A DNA stretch of 64,000 nucleotides from Obesumbacterium proteus (GTDB lineage Bacteria > Pseudomonadota > Gammaproteobacteria > Enterobacterales > Enterobacteriaceae): positions 2,666,001-2,730,000 of the forward strand of contig NZ_CP014608.1 of assembly GCF_001586165.1 (NCBI RefSeq), given 5' to 3'. The notes beneath the pieces are model-generated. The model was given only the letters and a program-made list of their open reading frames with translations, did not search any database and had not been told where the DNA came from. Of this stretch, positions 35,023 through 45,004 are shown piece by piece. The translations under genes and the position numbers were made by a program. Positions within the stretch are counted from its first letter, which is position 1. Each line of letters begins with the position of its first letter.

Positions 35023-36444
35023 TTAACCGACTAACTGCTTTGCATATTCATACAGTTCTTTAAGCTGGGCCAATTTCTCTGGGTTTTCTTCATGGCGGTT
35101 ATACAGCTCTTCCAACTGATGAATATAGGTTTGAACACGTTCAGGCGTTAGTGCTGCTTGGCGATGCAGTTGCCAGCGACGTTGTTCATCATCGGTAAGC
35201 GTCGCTGGGAAGTTACGTGCGCGATAGCGGAACAGTAAAGGTAGAACGCGTTTATCGTTAAACGTCAGGTCGAGAGCCGGAAGATTTTGCGGCAGGGTTT
35301 CTCTAATAATTTGCATTGCCGTTCGGTCTGCATCGCTAAAGAAACCATCATACAGCTGGGCGTCAACGTCTTCTGATGCTTTGAAAGGCTCGGCTTCTGC
35401 AAATACCGCGACAACTTTGTCTCGCAGCTCGGGATGGCTACGCAAAAGCTGTAAGTTATCCATGCAACGTTGACGATCGAGCCCTAATCGTTCGGCATTT
35501 TCAGGGCGCAGGGTCTGATCAGGCGCAAGAACCGGACATTTGTTGATATGCACCAGTTTGAGAGGAACGGGAGACGCGGTGCCAAGTTCGCTGCGGCGTG
35601 TATAGAGGCGTTCGCGCAGGGCATCGGTATCCAGATCTAACAGCGGAGACATATCGCCAGCCAGATCGCACATGATCACCGCATTTTTATTGTCAGGATG
35701 CCATGCCAGCGGCGCAACTAAGCTGGTGTTGCCGCGCAGAGCGCCAAACATGCCAGAAATATGCACCAGCGGTTTCATGTTGGCGATATCAATCAGCGCT
35801 GAAACTTTGTGTTTATTTCTGAGTTGGAATAAGTAATCAAACAGCTTGGGCTGGGCTTGTTTCACCAACTTGGCCAGCGCGATGGTGGCATAAACGTCGG
35901 CCATGGCGTCATGGGCATTTTCATGCTCGATGCCGTTGGCTTTTGACAAATGTTCTAGCTTAAAACTCGGTAAACCTTCATCGTTTTCCGGCCAGTTGAT
36001 CCCTTCAGGGCGCAGCGCGTAGCAAGTGCGTAAAACATCGAGCAAATCCCAGCGTGAATTGCCGTTTTGCCAGCTGTATCCGTAAGGATCATAAAAGTTA
36101 CGATAAAAGATATTGCGGCTGACTTCATCATCAAAACGAATATTGTTGTAGCCCATAATGCAGGTGCCGGGCACGCTAAACATCTGATTTATTTGCCGTG
36201 CAAACTCGGCCTCGCTAACCCCACGCTCTAAAGCCACCTGAGGCGTGATGCCTGTGATCATGACGGCTTCTGGCTGAGGAAGATAATCATCAGCAGGGCG
36301 ACAATAGATCACCAAAGGTTCTTCAATGATGTTGAAATCAGCGTCTGTCCGCACGCCAGCAAACTGGGCAGGGCGATCTAGTGCCGGATGTTGACCAAGG
36401 GTTTCGTAGTCGTGGATGAGGAACGTGGGCGCGGCCTTGCTCAA
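35023..36444 (-). CDS. sbcB: Exonuclease I (3'-5' ssDNA exonuclease)
   Basis: Degrades single-stranded DNA 3' to 5' in recombination and mismatch repair; binds SSB. The 473 residues match E. coli SbcB (475). The DEDDh exonuclease motifs are visible: HDYETLG (Asp and Glu), IMGYNNIRFDDE and EHENAHDAMADVYA (His and Asp). The C-terminal helical domain has DKRVLPLLFRYRARNFP. The gene is divergent from yeeA; sbcB and yeeA are also near one another in E. coli. Confidence 0.97.
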   Translation of the reverse strand: MSKAAPTFLIHDYETLGQHPALDRPAQFAGVRTDADFNIIEEPLVIYCRPADDYLPQPEAVMITGITPQVALERGVSEAEFARQINQMFSVPGTCIMGYNNIRFDDEVSRNIFYRNFYDPYGYSWQNGNSRWDLLDVLRTCYALRPEGINWPENDEGLPSFKLEHLSKANGIEHENAHDAMADVYATIALAKLVKQAQPKLFDYLFQLRNKHKVSALIDIANMKPLVHISGMFGALRGNTSLVAPLAWHPDNKNAVIMCDLAGDMSPLLDLDTDALRERLYTRRSELGTASPVPLKLVHINKCPVLAPDQTLRPENAERLGLDRQRCMDNLQLLRSHPELRDKVVAVFAEAEPFKASEDVDAQLYDGFFSDADRTAMQIIRETLPQNLPALDLTFNDKRVLPLLFRYRARNFPATLTDDEQRRWQLHRQAALTPERVQTYIHQLEELYNRHEENPEKLAQLKELYEYAKQLVG

Positions 36445-36656
36445 AATAACATCTCTTATCAGAAAACAAAGTAGCGACTAGTGTAACCGCGAAATTGACG
36501 AAACCCAAAGGCTGGGACAAAACACGCGAGAAACATCGCATTAATTATTTATCTGGTTTCGCTAACCGGCGTTTGTTATTTAATTTTTTTTACGATATTG
36601 AGTACACTTAGCAAAGATAGGTATTTTCATGCGTTGTTATCCTTAAGGTATTCGCT

Positions 36657-37718
36657 GTGCGTCTCAATAGAGCAATTTCCCCCCCCCTCGAACATGTGAT
36701 TTATGGTCACTACAAAGCCATCCACGGTATCCGTATGGCGATTGCGTTTGTCATCACCTTCTTGGCGATTCGCTTATTGCACGTACCCGAAGCCACGTGG
36801 CCGCTGATCACGATGGTGGTGGTGATGGGGCCGATTTCGTTTTGGGGAAACGTTATCACCCGCGCGCTGCAGCGCATTATGGGGACGGTTTTTGGTGCTG
36901 CCTCGGGGTTGGTTGCACTCTATCTTGAAGTCTTTTCGATGCCGTTGATGCTGGTGTGGTGCGCGGTCGTCATGTTTGTGTGCGGCGTGCTGGCATTAGG
37001 TAAACGGCCCTATATGGGGCTTTTGATCGGGATTACGCTGGCCGTGGTTTGCGGCGCGGGCCCTGGTGATATGAATACCGCCTTGTGGCGAAGCGGCGAT
37101 GTGATTATTGGTTCGTTATTAGCCCTGCTTTTTACGTCGATATTCACCCAAAAAGCGTTTGTCCACTGGCGCCTAATGATGAGCAAAGAGCTTAAAAACA
37201 TGAGCAGTTTTTACAGCGCTCACATATCTCCAAACGTGTTAGAACGGCCTCATTTAACCAATAAGCACCAGCAAATCCTGAATGAACTCGTCAAAGTACG
37301 GACGCTGATTTCACCGTGTGTGCGAGAAACGCGCATCGATAAAGATGTATTTGATGCCATTCAGGTGATGAGTCGTAATTTAGTTTCCACGCTTGAGCTT
37401 TTAACGGATGCCTATTGGGCAACCCGTGAAAGCCATTTCATTATGTTGAATGCGACAAAGCTGCGTGAATTTCAGAAACTGTCGGTCAATACGCTGAATG
37501 CGCTTTCCAATGCACTGCTCAGTGGAAGCATTGAAGCAAACTTGAGCGATCTGCCTGAAATGGTTGCGGTGTCCGGTGAGCTTAAAGCTTTAATGGAAAA
37601 CGCCAAAGCAGCTGAAAATATTGAAGCCCCCATCTATGGTTATGTTTGGCTTAATATTGAACTGGCGAAACAGCTTGATGAGCTTAAAGATTTGATCGGT
37701 ATGGTGTTAAGAAAATAA
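36657..37718 (+). CDS. yeeA: FUSC-family inner-membrane protein YeeA
   Basis: Aromatic-acid-exporter-like (FUSC) membrane protein of 353 residues: six to seven N-terminal hydrophobic segments (about 20-175) then a cytosolic helical region. It follows E. coli YeeA closely: ATWPLITMVVVMGPISFWGNV, GKRPYMGLLIGITLAVV, TALWRSGDVIIGSLLALLF and PIYGYVWLN. Transport substrate unknown. The start is a GTG at 36657 with AAGG about nine bases upstream. A run of nine C (36679-36687) in codons 8-11 is unusual and could slip during replication. Confidence 0.92.
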   Translation: MRLNRAISPPLEHVIYGHYKAIHGIRMAIAFVITFLAIRLLHVPEATWPLITMVVVMGPISFWGNVITRALQRIMGTVFGAASGLVALYLEVFSMPLMLVWCAVVMFVCGVLALGKRPYMGLLIGITLAVVCGAGPGDMNTALWRSGDVIIGSLLALLFTSIFTQKAFVHWRLMMSKELKNMSSFYSAHISPNVLERPHLTNKHQQILNELVKVRTLISPCVRETRIDKDVFDAIQVMSRNLVSTLELLTDAYWATRESHFIMLNATKLREFQKLSVNTLNALSNALLSGSIEANLSDLPEMVAVSGELKALMENAKAAENIEAPIYGYVWLNIELAKQLDELKDLIGMVLRK

Positions 37719-37725
37719 TTTGATT

Positions 37726-37746
37726 ATCCCCCCTGATAGGGGGGAT
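37726..37746. terminator. Terminator between convergent yeeA and proX
   Basis: ATCCCCCCT / AGGGGGGAT 9-base stem with a three-base loop. Lacks a strong T-run on either strand, so efficiency is uncertain. Confidence 0.6.
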
Positions 37747-37768
37747 CACTATACGTTATGGCTTAACG

Positions 37769-38818
37769 TTATGACTTATTTGCTGCCTGCTTTGCGGCAT
37801 CGATCCAACCATCAAACGTGGCCTGATGTGCTTTAATCCAGCCGTTTACATGGCGCTCAATATCCGCTTCGGAGTTTTCACCCTGATGCATACGCAGGTT
37901 TTGCGCATTCACGTCAGCAATTGGCAATTTCATTTCAGCAAACAGTTTTGCCGCCGCAGGGTTTTTCTCGGCGAAGGTTTTGTTAGCCACGATCTGCATG
38001 TTGTTAACTGGGAAACCGTAGTTAGCGCCGTTTGGTAGCTTGGTATCAACATCTTTCAGGCTGCCCGGTAAGGCTGAGAACGGCACCTGTAGCCAAACAA
38101 CATCACGTCCCGGTTTGAGCACGTCACTCACCCAATATGGCGTCCATGTGTAGTAAAACACCGGTTTGCCTTCTTTAAAGCGGGTCATGGTGTCGGCAAT
38201 CAGCGCGGAATAGTTACCTTGATTGTGTTCAACCGTGTCATTCAAACCATAGGCTTTGAGCTGATAGTTGATAGACGCTTCACATCCCCAGCCCGGCGTA
38301 CAACCGGCTAGGTCGGCTTTGCCGTCGTTGTTGGTATCAAACAGCTTGGCAATTTTGGGATCTTTCAACTGCTCAATATTGGTGATGTGATACTGATCGG
38401 CGGTTTTCTTATCGATCAAATATCCTTGCGCCGCGCCCGTTACGTACTGGCCTTCACGGTAGAATTTTTTATCACCGCCTGCACCGTTGTACATATCAGA
38501 ATGAAGCTGATCCCAATTCACCGCGAGGAAGGTGGCATCACCGGCCGCAACGGAGGTATACGCAACGTTGTAATCCACTTCTTTGGTTGGCTGAACGTCA
38601 TAGCCTAGTTTTGCTAGCGCCTTGCTCACTAGTTGGGTCTGGAAAGTCTCTTCGGCAATACTGCTCTGAATTGGCTGTACAGACACGCCTTTGCCCGGCA
38701 ATTCTGCTGCCTGAGTGGAGAAGGAGATGGAAAGTGTGCCGAACGCCAAAGCAGTGACGGCAAGCATAGAGGCGATTCGTTGTTGAGTTTGGTTATGTTG
38801 TTTTGTTTGTGATGTCAT
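37769..38818 (-). CDS. proX: Glycine betaine/proline-betaine periplasmic binding protein
   Basis: Periplasmic receptor of the osmoprotectant importer ProU. The 349-residue precursor has a long signal peptide (about 1-37, cleavage after STQA). Mature landmarks of ProX: LPGKGVSVQPIQSSI, EVDYNVAYTS, AVNWDQLHSDM, DTNNDGKADLAGCTPGWGCEA (two Cys forming the known disulfide) and FYYTWTPYWVS, which supplies tryptophans of the aromatic betaine box. The ATG follows AGGA. Third gene of proVWX, with a 160-base spacer after proW that contains a hairpin. Confidence 0.97.
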   Translation of the reverse strand: MTSQTKQHNQTQQRIASMLAVTALAFGTLSISFSTQAAELPGKGVSVQPIQSSIAEETFQTQLVSKALAKLGYDVQPTKEVDYNVAYTSVAAGDATFLAVNWDQLHSDMYNGAGGDKKFYREGQYVTGAAQGYLIDKKTADQYHITNIEQLKDPKIAKLFDTNNDGKADLAGCTPGWGCEASINYQLKAYGLNDTVEHNQGNYSALIADTMTRFKEGKPVFYYTWTPYWVSDVLKPGRDVVWLQVPFSALPGSLKDVDTKLPNGANYGFPVNNMQIVANKTFAEKNPAAAKLFAEMKLPIADVNAQNLRMHQGENSEADIERHVNGWIKAHQATFDGWIDAAKQAANKS

Positions 38819-38946
38819 GAATATTCCTGTTGGTTTTATCCCTGTTATTTTTGGCGTAGTGCCAGCTATGCAGGGTATAGATGGGAAATAGGGCTATCCG
38901 CGCTCTTCTCAGACGATGAAAAAAACCGAATAGAAGTTCGATATGC

Positions 38947-38969
38947 GCCTCCCCCAGCAAGAGGGAGGC
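38947..38969 (-). other. proW-proX intergenic stem-loop
   Basis: GCCTCCC / GGGAGGC perfect stem, nine bases past the proW stop, without a T-run; may shape the ratio of ProX to ProVW. Confidence 0.55.
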
Positions 38970-38978
38970 TAAGAAGTG

Positions 38979-40082
38979 TTAACCGCGTTTAACAAAAATA
39001 CGTGCGACTAAGCCTATTGGACCTGTCATATACCAACCCTGTGCGCCACGGCTGCGACGATCGCGGCCAACGGACTGGGTTAAGCGGTCGAGGATAATCG
39101 CTAGAATCACGATACCAACCCCACCGATGGAAGCCAGACCCATATCGAGTCGGCCGATACCGCGCAGTACCATCTGGCCTAAACCACCCACGGCAATCAT
39201 CGAGGCGATAACCACCATCGACAGCGCCAGCATCAGTGTCTGGTTAACACCGGCCATGATGGTTGGCATTGCCAGCGGTAACTGCACTTTAAACAGCATT
39301 TGGCGTGGGCTTGAACCGAATGACTCAGCGGCCTCAATCAAATCAGCCGGAACCTGCTGAATACCCAAGCTGGTTAAACGCACAATCGGCGGTAGCGCAA
39401 AGATAATGGTGACGACGACGCCCGGCACGTTACCGATACCAAACAGCATCACGATAGGTACCAAATAGACGAATGCTGGCGTGGTTTGCATAGCATCCAG
39501 TAACGGTCTTATCACTCGCGCCGCACCTTTACTGCGTGCCAGCCAGATCCCTAAGGGCAGGCCGATGAGCATGCAGAAAAACAGCGATGTCAGTACCAGT
39601 GCAAGCGTCACCATTGCCTGCGACCAAGCGCCGATCGCGCCGATGGCGATGAGGCCAATCAAGGTCGCAGCTCCCATGCCAAACCCTGCGCACTGCCATG
39701 CAATTAAGGCGAAGACCAAAATCGCGATAGGTGCGGGCATGCCCAGCAAGATGTTTTGAAATCCGCTGAGGACGAAGTCCACCGGCATGCGAATGCCTTG
39801 AAAAACAGGGCGGCCGTGGCTGACCAACCAGTCGATACCATGCGTGACCCACGTATCGAAAGGCACCCAGGTATGATGGAACGGATCCATCAGATTAAAG
39901 TGTTCTGGCTCGGGCGCGGGGGCGCTGCTGAGCCAGTCGCTGCCTTGAGCGGCATGATTGCTTGCGGCATCAGTCGTGGCCGGTGATGAAGACCATGCGT
40001 CTGCGCCTTGCGATGCGGATGATGCGCTGGCGGCTGATTCTGCGGGTTCTGTTGCCCATGGATTACTCGTTGCGTCACTCAT
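38979..40082 (-). CDS. proW: Glycine betaine/proline-betaine ABC transporter permease
   Basis: Inner-membrane channel of ProU, 367 residues. An acidic, Ser/Ala-rich cytosolic N-terminus of about 95 residues, longer than in most relatives but also found in E. coli ProW, precedes about seven hydrophobic segments. The EAA loop is seen as LIEAAESFGSSPRQMLFKVQLPLA, and PTIMAGVNQTLMLALSMVVIASMIG-type helices follow. The start codon overlaps the proV stop (ATGA). Confidence 0.96.
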   Translation of the reverse strand: MSDATSNPWATEPAESAASASSASQGADAWSSSPATTDAASNHAAQGSDWLSSAPAPEPEHFNLMDPFHHTWVPFDTWVTHGIDWLVSHGRPVFQGIRMPVDFVLSGFQNILLGMPAPIAILVFALIAWQCAGFGMGAATLIGLIAIGAIGAWSQAMVTLALVLTSLFFCMLIGLPLGIWLARSKGAARVIRPLLDAMQTTPAFVYLVPIVMLFGIGNVPGVVVTIIFALPPIVRLTSLGIQQVPADLIEAAESFGSSPRQMLFKVQLPLAMPTIMAGVNQTLMLALSMVVIASMIAVGGLGQMVLRGIGRLDMGLASIGGVGIVILAIILDRLTQSVGRDRRSRGAQGWYMTGPIGLVARIFVKRG

Positions 40083-41278
40083 TGGCTAGGGCCCTCTTTG
40101 TCCAGTGCTTGTAATAGCGTACCTTTATTGATAATGCCGATAAAAATACCGTCAGCGGATGTCACCGGTACACCACATGGTGATTGGGCAACCTGCGAAA
40201 TTAATTCGTTGAGCGAGGTATCTGCATCAACGGCTTCGGGAGCTGACAGCAGGGCAGAATCTAAAGACTGACCTTGAGAGAGCGCTTGTTTTAATGATTC
40301 AACAGAAACAATACCAATATATTTTTGGCCTCGTTCTACGACATAGCCATAATCATGATCTTCATCCTGCAATAATTTCAATGCAGCACGAGGTCCGAAT
40401 CCCGGCGTTTTTCGAATCAATGAAAGATGTCTACGGCGAGCAATATCTTTCGCACTAAAGACTTGGCTAATATCAACGCCTTTGAAGAAAGTCTTAACAT
40501 AATCATTGGCCGGATTATTCAATATTTCTTCAGGTGTCCCAACCTGTATAACTTCACCACCTTGCATAATGGCAATACGGTCACCAATACGCATAGCTTC
40601 GTCTAAGTCATGTGAAATAAATACAATGGTTCTTTGTTGCTGAGACTGAAGTCTAATTAGTTCATCCTGCATTTCCGTACGAATTAAAGGGTCTAATGCG
40701 GAGAATGCTTCATCCATTAATAGAATATCAGGGTTAATGGCCATTGCGCGGGCTAAACCAACGCGCTGACGCATACCGCCGGATAGTTCATCGGGATATG
40801 AGTTGGCGTGATTTTCTAATCCAACCTGACGCAAGGCATCCAAGGCTTTCTGATGACGCTCAGCCTGAGGCACTCCCGATAGCTCCAGCCCAAAGGCGGT
40901 ATTATCGAGTACGTTCAAATGTGGCATGAGTGCAAATGATTGAAAAACCATACTGATTTTACTACGACGGATATTACGCAGTTTCTCTTCTGAAACTTGT
41001 GCAATATCTTCGCCGTCAATCATGACTTGGCCACGGGTCGGTTTAATCAGACGATTGAGAAGGCGTACCATGGTGGACTTGCCGGAACCTGAGAGTCCCA
41101 TGATGACAAATATCTCGCCTTCTTCAATGGCCAGACTGGCATTTTTAACGCCAACGGTCAGACCTGTTTTTTCAAATATTTGGTCTTTATGCAGACCTGA
41201 TTCAATAAGTTTAAATGCGCGGTCGGGATGTTCTCCGAATATTTTATAAAGGTTCTTAATTTCTATTTTAATAGTCAT
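40079..41278 (-). CDS. proV: Glycine betaine/proline-betaine ABC transporter ATP-binding protein
   Basis: ATPase of the ProU importer, 399 residues. The ABC domain (about 25-270) shows Walker A GLSGSGKST, signature LSGGMRQRVGLARA, Walker B ILLMDEAFSALD and the switch His in FISHDLDEAM. A C-terminal pair of CBS domains (about 280-395) is present, the ionic-strength sensor of this family. The start matches E. coli ProV (MTIKIEIKNLYKIFGEHP in part). First gene of proVWX; expected to be osmotically induced. Confidence 0.97.
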   Translation of the reverse strand: MTIKIEIKNLYKIFGEHPDRAFKLIESGLHKDQIFEKTGLTVGVKNASLAIEEGEIFVIMGLSGSGKSTMVRLLNRLIKPTRGQVMIDGEDIAQVSEEKLRNIRRSKISMVFQSFALMPHLNVLDNTAFGLELSGVPQAERHQKALDALRQVGLENHANSYPDELSGGMRQRVGLARAMAINPDILLMDEAFSALDPLIRTEMQDELIRLQSQQQRTIVFISHDLDEAMRIGDRIAIMQGGEVIQVGTPEEILNNPANDYVKTFFKGVDISQVFSAKDIARRRHLSLIRKTPGFGPRAALKLLQDEDHDYGYVVERGQKYIGIVSVESLKQALSQGQSLDSALLSAPEAVDADTSLNELISQVAQSPCGVPVTSADGIFIGIINKGTLLQALDKEGPSQ

Positions 41279-41733
41279 GCAATAATAGAGTGTCCTATAT
41301 ATAATGAGAAATAGTTCACAGATTATTTAAATCAAATAATCCAAATATTATGAGCGAAATCGTTTAATACCCTAACATAATGAGATGATGAGACAACCCC
41401 TAAATGCAGATTAATGCCGTAATTGGGGTTTACATAAGCATAAATATTCGTTATGGTAAAATGCTGCTGCGCTTTCGACCTAATTTTAATATCGACTGAT
41501 TTTTAAGTTATTTGTGCTGTTAGGCCCCTTCAACGAAGCGTAATTATTCTGCTGAATATTCATAATTAAAATCATATTATTTGTTAAGAATGCTCCTAAT
41601 ATTTCTTGGCTTTAATCTATTTATGTAAACATTATTATCAACTGCTATTCCACCTGCATGACAGAATATCAGGCTGATTTTTGATGGTGAATATGAGAAA
41701 ATAGGCCTCTGTTTCTTTCTGTATCGAGCATCA
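41279..41733. other. Divergent intergenic region proV / dinG
   Basis: About 455 bases, very AT-rich on the proV side, as expected for the H-NS-silenced osmoregulated proU promoter; no ORF is supportable. I found no LexA box (CTGT-N8-ACAG) before dinG, although E. coli dinG is an SOS gene. Confidence 0.5.
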
Positions 41734-43923
41734 ATGGCGCTTTCTTCCGCAACTAAAAATCAAATTACTCAATGGTATAAAGCCCTTTCTGAGCATATCC
41801 CTGATTTTATCCCACGTCCTCAGCAGCGCACGATGATTGCGGAAGTCGCGAAAACGCTAGCCGGTGATGACGCTCGTCATTTGGCCATTGAAGCGCCAAC
41901 GGGCGTCGGTAAAACGCTGTCGTATTTGATCCCTGGAATTGCGATTAGCCGCGATCAAGAGAAACCGTTGGTGGTGAGTACGGCCAACGTGGCTTTGCAG
42001 GATCAGATATACAGTAAAGATCTTCCGCTGCTGCGCAAAATCATCCCTGATTTAAAGTTTACCGCGGCTTTTGGCCGTGGCCGTTATATCTGCCCGCGTA
42101 ATTTAGCCGCGATGGCGAGCGCTGAAGGTATGCAGGGCGATCTGAAACTGTTTATTGAAGATGATCTACAGCCCAGCAGCGCGGAAGAAAAAGCGCTATG
42201 TCAAAAAATCAGCAAGCAGCTTAGCGGTTATCGTTGGGATGGCTTGCGCGATCATCTTGATGAGAATATTGATGATGCACTGTGGGCGAAATTAAGCACC
42301 GATCGTGCGAACTGCTTAGCGCGCAACTGTATGTATTTTCGTGAGTGTCCTTTCTTTATTGCTCGTCGCGAAATCGAGAGCGCTGACGCAGTGGTGGCAA
42401 ATCATGCGTTAGTTATGGCTGCGTTGGAGAATGAGTCGGTTCTCCCTAATGCCAAAGATTTGCTGTTGGTGCTAGATGAAGGTCATCACTTACCCGATGT
42501 GGCGCGGGATGCGTTAGAAATCGATGGCGAGATCACCGCTATTTTTGTTAACAGTCAGGTGGAAGGGATCGCGCGGCACATTGAGCAGTGCGGCGCACAG
42601 TACAGCCCTAAAAATCGTCCGAAGCTGATGGATAGCGAGCGCCTGAAAGCCCATTGTGAAGAGATGCGGCAGCTAACCACGGATTTTGACCGCATGGCGT
42701 CATCACTGCTTCCCGTAGGCAGCAGTGAGCCAAACTATCGTTTCGAAATGGGCGTATTGCCTGAACCGATGGTCGATATTGCCGTCCGTTTATATAAATT
42801 GACGGACGGGCTGCGCGGCTTGGCTGAATTCATGATGAATGATTTGCAGGAGAAAACCGGCAGTCACGACATTATGCGATTGCACAAGGCCATATTGCAG
42901 ATGAGCCGTAGTTTCAGCTACCTAGAAGCGATGACGAAGCTGTGGCGTTTGGCGGCAATGGAGAAAGCCTCCAATGCGCCAATTTCAAAATGGCTAACGC
43001 GTGACGTATTCGACAATGTGCAGCACATCTATATGCATTGCGTTGGGATCCGTGTCTGCGATCAGCTCGAGAAAATGCTTTGGCGAAAAATTCCTCATGC
43101 CATCGTCACTTCGGCCACGCTGCGATCCCTGAATAGCTTTAACCGAATCAGCGAACTCTCGGGATTAAATGAAAAAGCGGGCGATCGTTTTGTCGCGTTG
43201 GATTCCCCGTTTAACCATCCAGAACAAGGGCGTTTGGTGATCCCGCAGATGACGCTTGAACCTGCGATGGCACAGGAGGCGGAGCATTTACGCCAAATGG
43301 CACACTTTTTCCGCCATGAATGGGAAAGTGGAAAACATACCGGCATGCTGGTGCTGTTTGCCAGTCAAAGAGCGATGCACACGTTCCTTAGCTTCGTGCC
43401 TGCATTACGTCTAGGATTGTTGGTTCAAGGCGACCAACCGCGTTATCGCTTGGTTGAAGAACATTGCCGTCGCGTGCGTAAGGGCCAGCAAAGCGCCTTA
43501 GTCGGGCTACAGTCATTTGCTGAAGGTCTAGATCTTAAAGGTGAATTGCTTACTCAGGTACATATCCACAAAGTCGCCTTCCCGCCCATTGATAGCCCAG
43601 TGATCCTCACCGAAGGCGAATGGCTGAAAACGCTGAAGCGCTATCCGTTCGAAGTGCAGAGCTTACCTGGTGCGTCGTTCACGTTGATCCAGCAGGTTGG
43701 CCGCTTGATCCGAAGCCATGAGTGCAAAGGTGAGATCATTATTTATGATCGACGCTTGCTGAGCAAAAGCTATGGTGCGCGTTTGCTAGGCGCATTGCCG
43801 GTATTCCCGATCGAACAGCGCCCAATGCCCGAGGGCGAACTCCCCGAAATTCCTGTACAGAAGAGCGATAAAAAATCAGCAAATGGCTCGCGTGGCAAGC
43901 GCGGTGCTCGACGCCGAAGCTAA
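41734..43923 (+). CDS. dinG: ATP-dependent DNA helicase DinG
   Basis: XPD-like 5'-3' superfamily 2 helicase with an iron-sulfur cluster, acting on D-loops, R-loops and G-quadruplexes during replication stress. The 729 residues show Walker A EAPTGVGKT (about 50-58), the iron-sulfur cysteines in RYICPRN (near 120) and DRANCLARNCMYFRECPF (near 194-205), the DEGH box LLLVLDEGHHLP and the C-terminal motif VI QQVGRLIRS. The end is a basic, Ser/Lys/Arg-rich tail (GSRGKRGARRRS). The neighbour ybiB follows as in E. coli. Confidence 0.97.
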   Translation: MALSSATKNQITQWYKALSEHIPDFIPRPQQRTMIAEVAKTLAGDDARHLAIEAPTGVGKTLSYLIPGIAISRDQEKPLVVSTANVALQDQIYSKDLPLLRKIIPDLKFTAAFGRGRYICPRNLAAMASAEGMQGDLKLFIEDDLQPSSAEEKALCQKISKQLSGYRWDGLRDHLDENIDDALWAKLSTDRANCLARNCMYFRECPFFIARREIESADAVVANHALVMAALENESVLPNAKDLLLVLDEGHHLPDVARDALEIDGEITAIFVNSQVEGIARHIEQCGAQYSPKNRPKLMDSERLKAHCEEMRQLTTDFDRMASSLLPVGSSEPNYRFEMGVLPEPMVDIAVRLYKLTDGLRGLAEFMMNDLQEKTGSHDIMRLHKAILQMSRSFSYLEAMTKLWRLAAMEKASNAPISKWLTRDVFDNVQHIYMHCVGIRVCDQLEKMLWRKIPHAIVTSATLRSLNSFNRISELSGLNEKAGDRFVALDSPFNHPEQGRLVIPQMTLEPAMAQEAEHLRQMAHFFRHEWESGKHTGMLVLFASQRAMHTFLSFVPALRLGLLVQGDQPRYRLVEEHCRRVRKGQQSALVGLQSFAEGLDLKGELLTQVHIHKVAFPPIDSPVILTEGEWLKTLKRYPFEVQSLPGASFTLIQQVGRLIRSHECKGEIIIYDRRLLSKSYGARLLGALPVFPIEQRPMPEGELPEIPVQKSDKKSANGSRGKRGARRRS

Positions 43924-44016
43924 GGTTAGCGACAAGTACAATTGTCAGGGTAAATAATGCCACGTACTATCCATCATATGACGCAAATGTGAATTGGATG
44001 AGTACGAGGTGTTGCC

Positions 44017-44937
44017 GTGGATTATGCACAAATTATTAAAGAAGTAGGGCGAGGGAAGAATCACGCGCGTGATATCAGTGCTGAGCTAGCTGAGACGTTG
44101 TTTAGCGATATGCTGGCTGGCCGTATCCCTGAGTTGGAGCTAGGTGGCATCCTGATTGCTTTGCGTATTAAAGGTGAATCTGAGCAAGAGATGCTCGGTT
44201 TTTATCGTGCGATGCAGCAGCATTCCGCCAATATTACGCTGCCTACTGATATGCCAATGCCCATTGTGATCCCAAGCTATAACGGTGCTCGCAAGCAAGC
44301 CAACCTAACCCCGTTGTTAGCTATATTGCTGGCAAGGGAAGGTGTTCCCGTTTTGGTGCATGGTGTTAGCCAAGATCCAGGCCGGGTGACCAGCGCTGAA
44401 ATATTCCAAGAACTGGGCATTACACCGACCCGCGATCTGCAAAGCATCGATTGGAAAACCGGTAAACCGGTTTTTATCTGTCTCGAAGATTTAGCCCCAG
44501 AGATGCACCAAGTGCTGTCATTACGATGGCGCATGGGCGTTCGCAATAGCGCACATACCCTCATTAAGATGATTAACCCTTTTGCCGGTGACGCTTTACG
44601 CCTGGCTAGCGTTTCTCACCCTGAATATATCCAGAGAATGGCGGGGTTATTCAATCAAACATTATCGACCGCGCTTCTATTGCATGGAACGGAAGGTGAG
44701 GCGTATGCAAACCCGTTACGTTGTCCGCAGATGCATTTATGCCGTGAAGGGGAAATGAGTACGCTAGTGACGCGTGAAATGGGAGAGGGGGATAAGCCAG
44801 AATTAGCTGAAACAAAAAGCATAGAGGAAACCGTGCGCTGGACGAAAAGCTGCCTTAGTGGTGATATTCAAATCCCGTTGAGCATTAGATTACAGCTTGA
44901 GGCTTGCTTGAGCGTGGTCGGCGTTAAGGGGATGTAA
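44017..44937 (+). CDS. ybiB: YbiB, TrpD2-family DNA-binding protein
   Basis: Protein with the anthranilate phosphoribosyltransferase fold that has lost the enzyme activity and binds DNA in E. coli, where it lies with dinG in an SOS-controlled unit. The 306 residues show the N-terminal helical domain (IKEVGRGKNHARDISAELAE) and the PRPP-fold core with IVIPSYNGARKQANLTPLLA, VPVLVHGVSQDPGRVTSAEI and MGVRNSAHTLIKMINP. It begins 93 bases after dinG and ends at a terminator. Slightly shorter than the E. coli protein. Confidence 0.92.
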   Translation: MDYAQIIKEVGRGKNHARDISAELAETLFSDMLAGRIPELELGGILIALRIKGESEQEMLGFYRAMQQHSANITLPTDMPMPIVIPSYNGARKQANLTPLLAILLAREGVPVLVHGVSQDPGRVTSAEIFQELGITPTRDLQSIDWKTGKPVFICLEDLAPEMHQVLSLRWRMGVRNSAHTLIKMINPFAGDALRLASVSHPEYIQRMAGLFNQTLSTALLLHGTEGEAYANPLRCPQMHLCREGEMSTLVTREMGEGDKPELAETKSIEETVRWTKSCLSGDIQIPLSIRLQLEACLSVVGVKGM

Positions 44938-44980
44938 TCGTTTTTATTTGCTCAAGATGAGCCGATATTTTAAGCATATT

Positions 44981-45004
44981 AAACGCCTATCTGTAGGCGT
45001 TTTC
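44981..45004 (+). terminator. Terminator of ybiB
   Basis: AACGCCTA / TAGGCGTT 8-base stem with a TCTG loop followed by TTTCTG. Confidence 0.85.

Noticed and set aside
41640..41733. LexA box before dinG
   Set aside because: No CTGT-N8-ACAG or close variant seen, though E. coli dinG has one; a weak site cannot be excluded.
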